DNA of 64,000 nucleotides from Arenicola marina (taxonomy: Eukaryota; Annelida; Polychaeta; Arenicolidae). The translations under genes and the position numbers were made by a program. The stretch spans positions 36,056,035 through 36,120,034 of the forward strand of contig OZ025256.1 of NCBI GenBank assembly GCA_964019135.1, in the 5' to 3' direction. Below, piece by piece: positions 21,901 through 36,600 of this stretch; the stretch's first letter is position 1, and every line of letters starts with the position of its first letter. Under the pieces are notes generated by a model, which searched no databases, was not told the origin of the DNA, and saw only the letters and a list, made by a program, of their open reading frames with translations.

Positions 21901-24900
21901 TCGCTCCTTGTGGTGCGTTACCGTACTGCACTTAGAAACGACGTCGCTCCTTGTGGTGCGTTACCGTACTGCACTTAGAAACGCCGTCGTTCCTTGTGCT
22001 GCGTTACCGTACTGCACTAAGAAACGCCGTCGTTCCTTGTGGTGCGTTACCGTACTGCACTAAGAAACGACGTCGTTCCTTGTGGTGCGTTACTGTACTG
22101 CACTAAGAAACGACGTCATTCCTTGTGGTGCGTTACCGTACTGCACTAAGAAACGCCGTCGCTCCTTGTGGTGCGTTACTGTACTGCACTAAGAAACGAC
22201 GTCGTTCCTTGTGGTGCGTTACGGTACTGCACTAAGAAACGACGCCGTTCCTTGTGGTGCGTTACCGTACTGCAATAAGAAACGCCGTCGTTCCTTGTGT
22301 TGCGTTACCGCACTGCACTAAGAAACGACGTCGTTCCTTGTGGTGCGTTACCTTACTGCACTAAGAAACGACGTCGCTCTTTGTGGGGCGTTAGCGTACT
22401 GCACTAAGAAACAACGTCGTTCCTTGTGGTGCGTTACCGTACTGCACTAAGAAACGCCGTCGCTCCTTGTGGTGCGTTACCGTACTGCACTAAGAAACGA
22501 CATCACCCTTTGTGGTGCGTTACCGTACTGCACTAAGAAACGACGTCGTTCCTTGTGGTGCGTTACCGTACTGCACTTAGAAACGACGTCGCTCCTTGGG
22601 GTGCGTTACCGTACTGCACTTAGAAACGACGTCGCTCCTTGTGGTGCGTTACCGTACTGCACTTAGAAACGACGTCGCTCCTCGTGGTGCGTTACCGTAC
22701 TGCACTTAGAAACGCCGTCGTTCCTTGTGCTGCGTTACCGTACTGCACTAAGAAACGCCGTCGTTCCTTGTGGTGCGTTACCGTAATGCACTTAGAAACG
22801 CCGTCGTTCCTTGTGGTGCGTTACCGTACTGCACTAAGAAACGACGTCGTTCCTTGTGGTGCGTTACTGTACGGCACTAAGAAACGACGTCGTTCCTTGT
22901 GGTGCGTTACCGTACTGCACTAAGAAACGCCGTCGCTCCTTGTGGTGCGTTACCGTACTGCACTAAGAAACGACGTCGTTCCTTGTGGTGCGTTACGGTA
23001 CTGCACTAAGAAACGACGTCGTTCCTTGTGGTGCGTTACCGCACTGCACTAAGAAACGACGTCGTTCCTTGTGGTGCGTTAGCGTACTGCACTAAGAAAC
23101 AACGTCGTTCCTTTTGGTGCGTTACCGTACTGCACTAAGAAACGCCGTCGTTCCTTGTGGTGCGTTACCGTACTGCACTAAGAAACGCCGTCGTTTCTTG
23201 TGGTGCGTTACCGTACTGCACTAAGAAACGACGTCGTTCCTTGTGGTGCGTTACCGTACTGCACTAAAAAACGACGTCATTCCTTGTGGTGCGTTACCGT
23301 ACTGCACTAAGAAACGCCGTCGTTCCTTGTGGTGCGTTACCGTACTGCACTAAGAAACGACGTCGTTCCTTGTGGTGCGTTAAGGTACTGCACCATGAAA
23401 CGACGCCGTTCCTTGTGGTGCGTTACCGTACTGCAATAAGAAACGACGTCGTTCCTTGTGTTGGGTTACCTTACTGCACTAAGAAACGACGTCGTTCGTT
23501 GTGGTGCGTTACCTTACTGCACTAAGAAACGACGTCGCTCTTTGTGGTGCGTTAGCGTACTGCACTAAGAAACAACGTCGTTCCTTGTGGTGCGTTACCG
23601 TACTGCACTAAAAACGCCGTCGCTCCTTGTGGTGCGTTACCGTACTGCACTAAGAAACGACATCACCCCTTGTGGTGCGTTACCGTACTGCACTAAGAAA
23701 CGACGTCGCTCCTTATGGTGCGTTACCGTACTGCACTAAGAAACGCCGTCGCTCCTTGTGGTGCGTTACCGTACTGCACTAAGAAACGCCGTCGCTCTTT
23801 GTGGTGCGTTACCGTACTGCACTAAGAAACGCCGTCGCTCCTTGTGGTGCGTTACCGTACTGCACTAAGAAACGCCGTCGCTCCTTGTGGTGCGTTACCG
23901 TACTGCACTAAGAAACGACGTCGCTCCTTGTGGTGCGTTACCGTACTGCACTAAGAAACGCCATCGCTCCTTGTGGTGCGTTACCGTACTGCGCTAAGAA
24001 ACGCCGTCGCTCCTTGTGGTGCGTTACCGTACTGCACTAAGAAACGCCGTCGCTCCTTGTGGTGCGTTACCGTACTGCACTAAGAAACGCCGTCGCTTCC
24101 TGTGGTGCGTTACCGTACTGCACTAAGAAACGCCGTCTCTCCTTGTGGTGCGTTACCGTACTGCACTAAGAAACGCCGTCGCTCCTTGTGGTGCGTTACC
24201 GTACTGCACTAAGAAACGCCGTCGCTCCTTGTGGTGCGTTACCGTACTGCACTAAGAAACACCGTCGCTCCTTGTGGTGCGTTACCGTACTGCACTAAGA
24301 AACGCCGTCGCTCCTTGTTTTGCGTTACCGTACTGCACTAAGAATCGACGTCGTTCCTTGTGGTGCGTTACCGTACTGCGCTTAGAAACGCCGTCGTTCC
24401 TTGTGGTGCGTTACCGTACGGCACTAAGAAACGCCGTCGTTCCTTGTGCTGCGTTACCGTACGGCACTTAGAAACGACGTCGTTCCTTGTGGTGCGTTAC
24501 CGTACTGCGCTAAGAAACGACGTCGCTCCTTGTGGTGCGTTACCGTACTGCACTAAGAAACGCCGTCGCTCCTTGTGGTGCGTTACCGTACTGCACTAAG
24601 AAACGCCGTCGCTCCTTGTGGTGCGTTACCGTACTGCACTAAGAAACGCCGTCGTTCCTTGTGGTGCGTTACCGTACTGCACTAAGAAACGACGTCGCTC
24701 CTTGTGGTGCGTTACCGTACTTCACTAGGAAGCGCCGTCGCTCCTTGTGGTGCGTTACCGTACTGCACTAAGAAACGCCGTCGCTCCTTGTGGTGCGTTA
24801 CCGTACTGCACTAAGAAACGCCGTCGCTCCTTGTGGTGCGTTACCGTACTGCACTAAGAAACGCCGTCGCTCCTTGTGGTGCGTTACCGTACTGCACTAA

Positions 24901-26054
24901 GAAACGCCGTCGTTCCTTGTGATGCGTTACCGTACTGCACTAAGAAACGACGTCGCTCCTTGTGGTGCGTTACCGTACTGCACTAAGAACCGTCGTCGCT
25001 CCTTGTGGTGCGTTACCGTACTGCACTAAGAAACGACGTCGCTCCTTGTGGTGCGTTGCCGTAGTGCACTAAGAAACGACGTCGCTCCTTGTGGTGCGTT
25101 ACCGTAATGCACTTAGTAACACCGTCGCTCCTTGTGGTGCGTTACCGTACTGCACTAAGAAACGCCGTCGCTCCTTGTGGTGCGTTACCGTACGGCACTA
25201 AGAAACGCCGTCGCTCCTTGTGGTGCGTTACCGTACTGCACTAAGAAACGCCGTCGCTCCTTGTGGTGCGTTACCGTACTGCACTAAGAAACGACGTCGC
25301 TCCTTGTGGTGCGTTACCGTACTGCACTTAGAAACGACGTCGTTCCTTGTGGTGCGTTACGGTACTGCACTAAGAAACGACGCCGTTCCTTGTGGTGCGT
25401 TACCGTACTGCAATAAGAAACGCCGTCGTTCCTTGTGTTGCGTTACCGCACTGCACTAAGAAACGACGTCGTTCCTTGTGGTGCGTTACCTTACTGCACT
25501 AAGAAACGACGTCGCTCTTTGTGGGGCGTTAGCGTACTGCACTAAGAAACAACGTCGTTCCTTGTGGTGCGTTACCGTACTGCACTAAGAAACGCCGTCG
25601 CTCCTTGTGGTGCGTTACCGTACTGCACTAAGAAACGACATCACCCTTTGTGGTGCGTTACCGTACTGCACTAAGAAACGACGTCGTTCCTTGTGGTGCG
25701 TTACCGTACTGCACTTAGAAACGACGTCGTTCCTTGTGATGCGTTACGGTACTGCACTAAGAAACGACGTCGCTCCTTGTGGTGCGTTACCGTACTGCCC
25801 TAAGAAACGACGTCGTTCCTTGTGGTGCGTTACGGTACTGCACTAAGAAACGACGTCGCTGCTTGTGGTGCGTTACCGTACTGCACTACGAAACGACGTC
25901 GCTCCTTGTGGTGCGTTACCGCACTGCACTAAGAAGCGCCGTCGTTCCTTGTGGTGCGTTACCGTACTGCACTTAGAAACGACGTCGCTCCTTGGGGTGC
26001 GTTACCGTACTGCACTTAGAAACGACGTCGCTCCTTGTGGTGCGTTACCGTACT
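18910..26054. repeat. 4127-bp higher-order tandem repeat (96 monomers)
   Basis: 18910-21927 repeats at 23037-26054 with constant offset 4127 bp, that is 96 monomers less one base from a single 42-bp monomer. Shared markers include TCCTTTTGG, the CACCATGAAACG monomer, TTGTTTTGCG and CACTTAGTAACACC. A few private differences exist, for example GCTTCTTG at 21001 only and AACACCGTCG near 24260 only, showing the copies are not mechanically identical. Confidence 0.9.
19561..23003. repeat. Higher-order copy of 13073-16515 (offset 6488 bp)
   Basis: Begins with the CTCCTTATGG marker (19561 and 13073) and carries the same series of rare monomers. The offset 6488 equals 151 monomers minus 5 bases. Those 5 bases are explained by one 40-bp and two 42-bp monomers in between. 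The copies diverge near 23.0 kb. Confidence 0.88.
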
Positions 26055-29000
26055 GCACTAAGAAGCGCCGTCGTTCCTTGTGGTGCCTTACCTTACTGCA
26101 CTTAGAAACGACGTCGCTCCTTGTGGTGCGTTACCGTACTGCACTAAGAAACGACGTCGCTCCTTGTGGTGCGTTACCGTACTGCACTTAGAAACGCCGT
26201 CGTTCCTTGTGCTGCGTTACCGTACTGCACTAAGAAACGCCGTCGTTCCTTGTGGTGCGTTACCGTACTGCACTAAGAAACGCCGTCGTTTCTTGTGGTG
26301 CGTTACCGTACTCCACTAAGAAACGACGTCGTTCCTTGTGGTGCGTTACCGTACTGCACTAAAAAACGACGTCATTCCTTGTGGTGCGTTACCGTACTGC
26401 ACTAAGAAACGCCGTCGTTCCTTGTGGTGCGTTACCGTACTGCACTAAGAAACGACGTCGTTCCTTGTGGTGCGTTACTGTACTGCACTAAGAAACGACG
26501 TCGTTCCTTGTGGTGCGTTAAGGTACTGCACCATGAAACGACGCCGTTCCTTGTGGTGCGTTACCGTACTGCAATAAGAAACGACGTCGTTCCTTGTGTT
26601 GGGTTACCTTACTGCACTAAGAAACGACGTCGTTCCTTGTGGTGCGTTACCTTACTGCACTAAGAAACGACGTCGCTCTTTGTGGTGCGTTAGCGTACTG
26701 CACTAAGAAACAACGTCGTTCCTTGTGGTGCGTTACCGTACTGCACTAAAAACGCCGTCGCTCCTTGTGGTGCGTTACCGTACTGCACTAAGAAACGACA
26801 TCACCCCTTGTGGTGCGTTACCGTACTGCACTAAGAAACGACGTCGTTCCTTGTGGTGCGTTACCGTACTGCACTTAGAAACGACGTCGCTCCTTGGGGT
26901 GCGTTACCGTACTGCACTTAGAAACGACGTCGCTCCTTGTGGTGCGTTAACGTACTGCACTTAGAAACGACGTCGCTCCTTGTGGTGCGTTACCGTACTG
27001 CACTAAGAAACGACATCAGCCCTTGTGGTGCGTTACCGTACTGCACTAAGAAACGCCGTCGTTCCTTGTTGTGCGTTACCGTACGGCACTAAGAAACGCC
27101 GTCGTTCCTTGTGGTGCGTTACCGTACTGCACTAAGAAACGACGTCGTTCCTTGTGGTGCGTTACTGTACTGCACTAAGAAACGACGTCGTTCCTTGTGG
27201 TGCGTTACCGTACTGCACTAAGAAACGCCGTCGCTCCTTGTGGTGCGTTACCGTACTGCACTAAGAAACGACGTCGTTCCTTGTGGTGCGTTACGGTACT
27301 GCACTAAGAAACGACGCCGTTTCTTGTGGTGCGTTACCGCACTGCAATAAGAAACGCCGTCGTTCCTTGTGGTGCGTTACCGCACTGCACTAAGAAACGA
27401 CGTCGTTCCTTGTGGGGCGTTACCGCACTGCACTAAGAAACGACGTCGTTCCTTGTGGTGCGTTAGCGTACTGCACTAAGAAACAACGTCGTTCCTTTTG
27501 GTGCGTTACCGTACTGCACTAAGAAACGCCGTCGTTCCTTGTGGTGCGTTACCGTACTGCACTAAGAAACGCCGTCGTTTCTTGTGGTGCGTTACCGTAC
27601 TGCACTAAGAAACGACGTCGTTCCTTGTGGTGCGTTACCGTACTGCACTAAAAAACGACGTCATTCCTTGTGGTGCGTTACCGTACTGCACTAAGAAACG
27701 CCGTCGTTCCTTGTGGTGCGTTACCGTACTGCACTAAGAAACGACGTCGTTCCTTGTGGTGCGTTAAGGTACTGCACCATGAAACGACGCCGTTCCTTGT
27801 GGTGCGTTACCGTACTGCAATAAGAAACGACGTCGTTCCTTGTGTTGGGTTACCTTACTGCACTAAGAAACGACGTCGTTCGTTGTGGTGCGTTACCTTA
27901 CTGCACTAAGAAACGACGTCGCTCTTTGTGGTGCGTTAGCGTACTGCACTAAGAAACAACGTCGTTCCTTGTGGTGCGTTACCGTACTGCACTAAAAACG
28001 CCGTCGCTCCTTGTGGTGCGTTACCGTACTGCACTAAGAAACGACATCACCCCTTGTGGTGCGTTACCGTACTGCACTAAGAAACGACGTCGCTCCTTAT
28101 GGTGCGTTACCGTACTGCACTAAGAAACGCCGTCGCTCCTTGTGGTGCGTTACCGTACTGCACTAAGAAACGCCGTCGCTCTTTGTGGTGCGTTACCGTA
28201 CTGCACTAAGAAACGCCGTCGCTCCTTGTGGTGCGTTACCGTACTGCACTAAGAAACGCCGTCGCTCCTTGTGGTGCGTTACCGTACTGCACTAAGAAAC
28301 GACGTCGCTCCTTGTGGTGCGTTACCGTACTGCACTAAGAAACGCCATCGCTCCTTGTGGTGCGTTACCGTACTGCGCTAAGAAACGCCGTCGCTCCTTG
28401 TGGTGCGTTACCGTACTGCACTAAGAAACGCCGTCGCTCCTTGTGGTGCGTTACCGCACTGCACTAAGAAGCGCCGTCGTTCCTTGTGGTGCGTTACCGT
28501 ACTGCACTTAGAAACGACGTCGCTCCTTGGGGTGCGTTACCGTACTGCACTTAGAAACGACGTCGCTCCTTGTGGTGCGTTACCGTACTGCACTAAGAAG
28601 CGCCGTCGTTCCTTGTGGTGCCTTACCTTACTGCACTTAGAAACGACGTCGCTCCTTGTGGTGCGTTACCGTACTGCACTAAGAAACGACGTCGCTCCTT
28701 GTGGTGCGTTACCGTACTGCACTTAGAAACGCCGTCGTTCCTTGTGCTGCGTTACCGTACTGCACTAAGAAACGCCGTCGTTCCTTGTGGTGCGTTACCG
28801 TACTGCACTAAGAAACGCCGTCGTTTCTTGTGGTGCGTTACCGTACTCCACTAAGAAACGACGTCGTTCCTTGTGGTGCGTTACCGTACTGCACTAAAAA
28901 ACGACGTCATTCCTTGTGGTGCGTTACCGTACTGCACTAAGAAACGCCGTCGTTCCTTGTGGTGCGTTACCGTACTGCACTAAGAAACGACGTCGTTCCT

Positions 29001-30620
29001 TGTGGTGCGTTACTGTACTGCACTAAGAAACGACGTCGTTCCTTGTGGTGCGTTAAGGTACTGCACCATGAAACGACGCCGTTCCTTGTGGTGCGTTACC
29101 GTACTGCAATAAGAAACGACGTCGTTCCTTGTGTTGGGTTACCTTACTGCACTAAGAAACGACGTCGTTCCTTGTGGTGCGTTACCTTACTGCACTAAGA
29201 AACGACGTCGCTCTTTGTGGTGCGTTAGCGTACTGCACTAAGAAACAACGTCGTTCCTTGTGGTGCGTTACCGTACTGCACTAAAAACGCCGTCGCTCCT
29301 TGTGGTGCGTTACCGTACTGCACTAAGAAACGACATCACCCCTTGTGGTGCGTTACCGTACTGCACTAAGAAACGACGTCGTTCCTTGTGGTGCGTTACC
29401 GTACTGCACTTAGAAACGACGTCGCTCCTTGGGGTGCGTTACCGTACTGCACTTAGAAACGACGTCGCTCCTTGTGGTGCGTTAACGTACTGCACTTAGA
29501 AACGACGTCGCTCCTTGTGGTGCGTTACCGTACTGCACTAAGAAACGACATCAGCCCTTGTGGTGCGTTACCGTACTGCACTAAGAAACGCCGTCGTTCC
29601 TTGTTGTGCGTTACCGTACGGCACTAAGAAACGCCGTCGTTCCTTGTGGTGCGTTACCGTACTGCACTAAGAAACGACGTCGTTCCTTGTGGTGCGTTAC
29701 TGTACTGCACTAAGAAACGACGTCGTTCCTTGTGGTGCGTTACCGTACTGCACTAAGAAACGCCGTCGCTCCTTGTGGTGCGTTACCGTACTGCACTAAG
29801 AAACGACGTCGTTCCTTGTGGTGCGTTACGGTACTGCACTAAGAAACGACGCCGTTTCTTGTGGTGCGTTACCGCACTGCAATAAGAAACGCCGTCGTTC
29901 CTTGTGGTGCGTTACCGCACTGCACTAAGAAACGACGTCGTTCCTTGTGGGGCGTTACCGCACTGCACTAAGAAACGACGTCGTTCCTTGTGGTGCGTTA
30001 GCGTACTGCACTAAGAAACAACGTCGTTCCTTTTGGTGCGTTACCGTACTGCACTAAGAAACGCCGTCGTTCCTTGTGGTGCGTTACCGTACTGCACTAA
30101 GAAACGCCGTCGTTTCTTGTGGTGCGTTACCGTACTGCACTAAGAAACGACGTCGTTCCTTGTGGTGCGTTACCGTACTGCACTAAAAAACGACGTCATT
30201 CCTTGTGGTGCGTTACCGTACTGCACTAAGAAACGCCGTCGTTCCTTGTGGTGCGTTACCGTACTGCACTAAGAAACGACGTCGTTCCTTGTGGTGCGTT
30301 AAGGTACTGCACCATGAAACGACGCCGTTCCTTGTGGTGCGTTACCGTACTGCAATAAGAAACGACGTCGTTCCTTGTGTTGGGTTACCTTACTGCACTA
30401 AGAAACGACGTCGTTCGTTGTGGTGCGTTACCTTACTGCACTAAGAAACGACGTCGCTCTTTGTGGTGCGTTAGCGTACTGCACTAAGAAACAACGTCGT
30501 TCCTTGTGGTGCGTTACCGTACTGCACTAAAAACGCCGTCGCTCCTTGTGGTGCGTTACCGTACTGCACTAAGAAACGACATCACCCCTTGTGGTGCGTT
30601 ACCGTACTGCACTAAGAAAC
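25906..30620. repeat. 2535-bp higher-order tandem repeat (59 monomers)
   Basis: 25906-28440 is followed directly by a second copy, 28441 to about 30620, with constant offset 2535 bp (59 monomers minus two bases from two 42-bp monomers). The first copy is itself related to 17544-19929 at an offset of 8511 bp (198 monomers minus 3 bases, again matching three 42-bp monomers). Confidence 0.9.
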
Positions 30621-33600
30621 GACGTCGTTCCTTGTGGTGCGTTACCGTACTGCACTTAGAAACGACGTCGCTCCTTGGGGTGCGTTACCGTACTGCACTT
30701 AGAAACGACGTCGCTCCTTGTGGTGCGTTAACGTACTGCACTTAGAAACGACGTCGCTCCTTGTGGTGCGTTACCGTACTGCACTTAGAAACGCCGTCGT
30801 TCTTTGTGGTGCGTTACCGTACTGCACTAAGAAACGCCGTCGTTCCTTGTGGTGCGTTACCGTACTGCACTAAGAAACGACATCACCCCTTGTGGTGCGT
30901 TACCGTACTGCACTAAGAAACGCCGTCGTTCCTTGTTGTGCGTTACCGTACGGCACTAAGAAACGCCGTCGTTCCTTGTGGTGCGTTACCGTACTGCACT
31001 AAGAAACGACGTCGTTCCTTGTGGTGCGTTACTGTACTGCACTAAGAAACGACGTCGTTCCTTGTGGTGCGTTACCGTACTGCACTAAGAAACGCCGTCG
31101 CTCCTTGTGGTGCGTTACCGTACTGCACTAAGAAACGACGTCGTTCCTTGTGGTGCGTTACGGTACTGCACTAAGAAACGACGCCGTTTCTTGTGGTGCG
31201 TTACCGCACTGCAATAAGAAACGCCGTCGTTCCTTGTGGTGCGTTACCGCACTGCACTAAGAAACGACGTCGTTCCTTGTGGGGCGTTACCGCACTGCAC
31301 TAAGAAACGACGTCGTTCCTTGTGGTGCGTTAGCGTACTGCACTAAGAAACAACGTCGTTCCTTTTGGTGCGTTACCGTACTGCACTAAAAAACGACGTC
31401 GTTCCTTGTGGTGCGTTACCGTACTGCACTAAAAAACGACGTCGTTCCTTGTGGTGCGTTACCGTACTGCACTTAGAAACGACGTCGTTCCTTGTGATGC
31501 GTTACGGTACTGCACTAAGAAACGACGTCGCTCCTTGTGGTGCGTTACCGTACTGCACTAAGAAACGACGTCGTTCCTTGTGGTGCGTTACCGTACTGCA
31601 CTAAGAAACGACGTCGCTCCTTGTGGTGCGTTACCGTACTGCACTAAGAAACGACGTCGTTCCTTGTGGTGCGTTACCGTACTGCACTAAGAAACGACGT
31701 CGTTCCTTGTGGTGCGTTACCGTACTGCACTTAGAAACGACGTCGTTCCTTGTGGTGCGTTGCGGTACTGCACTAAGAAACGACGTCGCTCCTTGTGGTG
31801 CGTTACCGTACTGCACTAAGAAACGACGTCGCTCATTGTGGTGCGTTACCGTACTGCACTAAGAAGCGCCGTCGTTCCTTGTGGTGCGTTACCGTACTGC
31901 ACTTAGAAACGACGTCGCTCCTTGGGGTGCGTTACCGTACTGCACTGAGAAACGACGTCGCTCCTTGTGGTGCGTTACCGTACTGCACTAAGAAACGACG
32001 TCGCTCTTTGTGGTGCGTTAGCGTACTGCACTAAGAAACAACGTCGTTCCTTGTGGTGCGTTACCGTACTGCACTTAGAAACGTCGTCGTTCCTTGTGCT
32101 GCGTTACCGTACTGCACTAAGAAACGCCGTCGTTCCTTGTGGTGCGTTACCGTACTGCACTAAGAAACGACATCACCCCTTGTGGTGCGTTACCGTACTG
32201 CACTAAGAAACGCCGTCGTTCCTTGTGCTGCGTTACCGTACTGCACTTAGAAACGACGTCGTTCCTTGTGATGCGTTACGGTACTGCACTAAGAAACGAC
32301 GTCGCTCCTTGTGGTGCGTTACCGTACTGCACTAAGAAACGACGTCGCTCCTTGTGGTGCGTTACCGTACTGCACTAAGAAACGACGTCGTTCCTTGTGG
32401 TGCGTTACCGTACTGCACTAAGAAACGACGTCGTTCCTTGTGGTGCGTTACCGTACTGCACTAAGAAACGACGTCGTTCCTTGTGGTGCGTTACCGTACT
32501 GCACTAAGAAACGCCGTCGTTCCTTGTGGTGCGTTACGGTACTGCACTAAGAAACGACGTCGCTCCCTGTGGTGCGTTACCGTACTGCACTAAGAAGCGC
32601 CGTCGTTCCTTGTGGTGCGTTACCGTACTGCACTTAGAAACGACGTCGCTCCTTGGGGTGCGTTACCGTACTGCACTTAGAAACGACGTCGCTCCTTGTG
32701 GTGCGTTACCGTACTGCACTTAGAAACGACGTCGCTCCTTGTGGTGCGTTACCGTACTGCACTTAGAAACGCCGTCGTTCCTTGTGCTGCGTTACCGTAC
32801 TGCACTAAGAAACGCCGTCGTTCCTTGTGGTGCGTTACCGTACTGCACTAAGAAACGCCGTCGCTCCTTGTGGTGCGTTACCGTACTGCACTAAGAAACG
32901 ACGTCGTTCCTTGTGGTGCGTTACGGTACTGCACTAAGAAACGACGCCGTTTCTTGTGGTGCGTTAAAGCACTGCAATAAGAAACGCCGTCGTTCCTTGT
33001 GGTGCGTTACCGCACTGCACTAAGAAACGACGTCGTTCCTTGTGGGGCGTTACCGCACTGCACTAAGAAACGACGTCGTTCCTTGTGCTGCGTTACCGTA
33101 CTGCACTAAGAAACGCCGTCGTTCCTTGTGGTGCGTTACCGTACTGCACTAAGAAACGACATCACCCCTTGTGGTGCGTTACCGTACTGCACTAAGAAAC
33201 GCCGTCGTTCCTTGTGCTGCGTTACCGTACTGCACTTAGAAACGACGTCGTTCCTTGTGATGCGTTACGGTACTGCACTAAGAAACGACGTCGCTCCTTG
33301 TGGTGCGTTACCGTACTGCACTAAGAAACGACGTCGCTCCTTGTGGTGCGTTACCGTACTGCACTAAGAAACGACGTCGTTCCTTGTGGTGCGTTACCGT
33401 ACTGCACTAAGAAACGACGTCGTTCCTTGTGGTGCGTTACCGTACTGCACTAAGAAACGACGTCGTTCCTTGTGGTGCGTTACCGTACTGCACTAAGAAA
33501 CGCCGTCGTTCCTTGTGGTGCGTTACGGTACTGCACTAAGAAACGACGTCGCTCCCTGTGGTGCGTTACCGTACTGCACTAAGAAGCGCCGTCGTTCCTT

Positions 33601-36600
33601 GTGGTGCGTTACCGTACTGCACTTAGAAACGACGTCGCTCCTTGGGGTGCGTTACCGTACTGCACTTAGAAACGACGTCGCTCCTTGTGGTGCGTTACCG
33701 TACTGCACTTAGAAACGACGTCGCTCCTTGTGGTGCGTTACCGTACTGCACTTAGAAACGCCGTCGTTCCTTGTGCTGCGTTACCGTACTGCACTAAGAA
33801 ACGCCGTCGTTCCTTGTGGTGCGTTACCGTACTGCACTAAGAAACGCCGTCGCTCCTTGTGGTGCGTTACCGTACTGCACTAAGAAACGACGTCGTTCCT
33901 TGTGGTGCGTTACGGTACTGCACTAAGAAACGACGCCGTTTCTTGTGGTGCGTTAAAGCACTGCAATAAGAAACGCCGTCGTTCCTTGTGGTGCGTTACC
34001 GCACTGCACTAAGAAACGACGTCGTTCCTTGTGGGGCGTTACCGCACTGCACTAAGAAACGACGTCGTTCCTTGTGGCGCGTTACCTTACTGCACTAAGA
34101 AACGACGTCGCTCTTTGTGGTGCGTTAGCGTACTGCACTAAGAAACAACGTCGTTCCTTGTGATGCGTTACGGTACTGCACTAAGAAACGACGTCGCTCC
34201 TTGTGCTGCGTTACCGTACTGCACTAAGAAACGACGTCGTTCCTTGTGGTGCGTTACCGTACTGCACTAAGAAACGACGTCGCTCCTTGTGGTGCGTTAC
34301 CGTACTGCACTAAGAAACGACGTCGTTCCTTGTGGTGCGTTACCGTACTGCACTAAGAAACGACGTCGTTCCTTGTGGTGCGTTACCGTACTGCACTTAG
34401 AAACGACGTCGTTCCTTGTGGTGCGTTGCGGTACTGCACTAAGAAACGACGTCGCTCCTTGTGGTGCGTTACCGTACTGCACTAAGAAACGACGTCGCTC
34501 CTTGTGGTGCGTTACCGTACTGCACTAAGAAGCGCCGTCGTTCCTTGTGGTGCGTTACCGTACTGCACTTAGAAACGACGTCGCTCCTTGTGGTGCGTTA
34601 CCGTATTGCACTTAGAAACGACGTCGCTCCTTGTGGTGCGTTACCGTACTGCACTAAGAAACGACGTCGCTCTTTGTGGTGCGTTAGCGTACTGCACTAA
34701 GAAACAACGTCGTTCCTTGTGGTGCGTTACCGTACTGCACTTAGAAACGTCGTCGTTCCTTGTGCTGCGTTACCGTACTGCACTAAGAAACGCCGTCGTT
34801 CCTTGTGGTGCGTTACCGTACTGCACTAAGAAACGACATCACCCCTTGTGGGGCGTTACCGTACTGCACTAAGAAACGCCGTCGTTCCTTGTGCTGCGTT
34901 ACCGTACTGCACTTAGAAACGACGTCGTTCCTTGTGATGCGTTACGGTACTGCACTAAGAAACGACGTCGCTCCTTGTGGTGCGTTACCGTACTGCACTA
35001 AGAAACGACGTCGCTCCTTGTGGTGCGTTACCGTACTGCACTAAGAAACGACGTCGTTCCTTGTGGTGCGTTACCGTACTGCACTAAGAAACGACGTCGC
35101 TCCTTGTGGTGCGTTACCGTACTGCACTAAGAAACTACGCCGTTCCTTGTGGTGCGTTACCGTACTGCACTAAGAAACGACGTCGTTCCTTGTGGTGCGT
35201 TACCGTACTGCACTTAGAAACGACGTCGTTCCTTGTGGTGCGTTACGGTACTGCACTAAGAAACGACGTCGCTCCCTGTGGTGCGTTACCGTACTGCACT
35301 AAGAAGCGCCGTCGTTCCTTGTGGTGCGTTACCGTACTGCACTTAGAAACGACGTCGCTCCTTGGGGTGCGTTACCGTACTGCACTTAGAAACGACGTCG
35401 CTCCTTGTGGTGCGTTACCGTACTGCACTTAGAAACGACGTCGCTCCTTGTGGTGCGTTACCGTACTGCACTTAGAAACGCCGTCGTTCCTTGTGCTGCG
35501 TTACCGTACTGCACTAAGAAACGCCGTCGTTCCTTGTGGTGCGTTACCGTACTGCACTTAGAAACGCCGTCGTTCCTTGTGGTGCGTTACCGTACTGCAC
35601 TAAGAAACGACGTCGTTCCTTGTGGTGCGTTACTGTACTGCACAAAGAAACGACGTCGTTCCTTGTGGTGCGTTACCGTACCGCACTAAGAAACGACATC
35701 GCTCCTTTTGGTGCGTTACCGTACTGCACTTAGAAACGACGTCGCTCCTTGTGGTGCGTTACCGTACTGCACTAAGAAACGACGTCGTTCCTTGTGGTGC
35801 GTTACCGTACCGCACTAAGAAACGACATCGCTCCTTGTGGTGCGTTACCGTACTGCACTAAGAAACGACGTCGTTCCTTGTGGTGCGTTACCGTACTGCA
35901 CTAAGAAACGACGTCGCTCCTTGTGGTGCGTTACCGTACTGCACTAAGAAACGACGTCGTTCCTTGTGGTGCGTTACCGTACTGCACTAAGAAACGACGT
36001 CGTTCCTTGTGGTGGGTTACCGTACTGCACTTAGAAACGACGTCGTTCCTTGTGGTGCGTTACGGTACTGCACTAAGAAACGACGTCGCTCCTTGTGGTG
36101 CGTTACCGTACTGCACTAAGAAACGACGTCGCTCCTTGTGGTGCGTTACCGTACTGCACTAAGAAGCGCCGTCGTTCCTTGTGGTGCGTTACCGTACTGC
36201 ACTTAGAAACGACGTCGCTCCTTGTGGTGGGTTACCGTACTGCACTAAGAAACGACGTCGCTCCTTGTGGTGCGTTACCGTACTGCACTTAGAAACGCCG
36301 TCGTTCCTTGTGCTGCGTTACCGTACTGCACTAAGAAACGCCGTCGTTCCTTGTGGTGCGTTACCGTACTGCACTAAGAAACGCCGTCGTTCCTTGTGGT
36401 GCGTTACCGTACTGCACTAAGAAACGACGTCGTTCCTTGTGGTGCGTTACCGTACTGCACTAAAAAACGACGTCATTCCTTGTGGTGCGTTACCGTACTG
36501 CACTAAGAAACGCCGTCGTTCCTTGTGGTGCGTTACCGTACTGCACTAAGAAACGACGTCGTTCCTTGTGGTGCGTTACTGTACTGCACTAAGAAACGAC

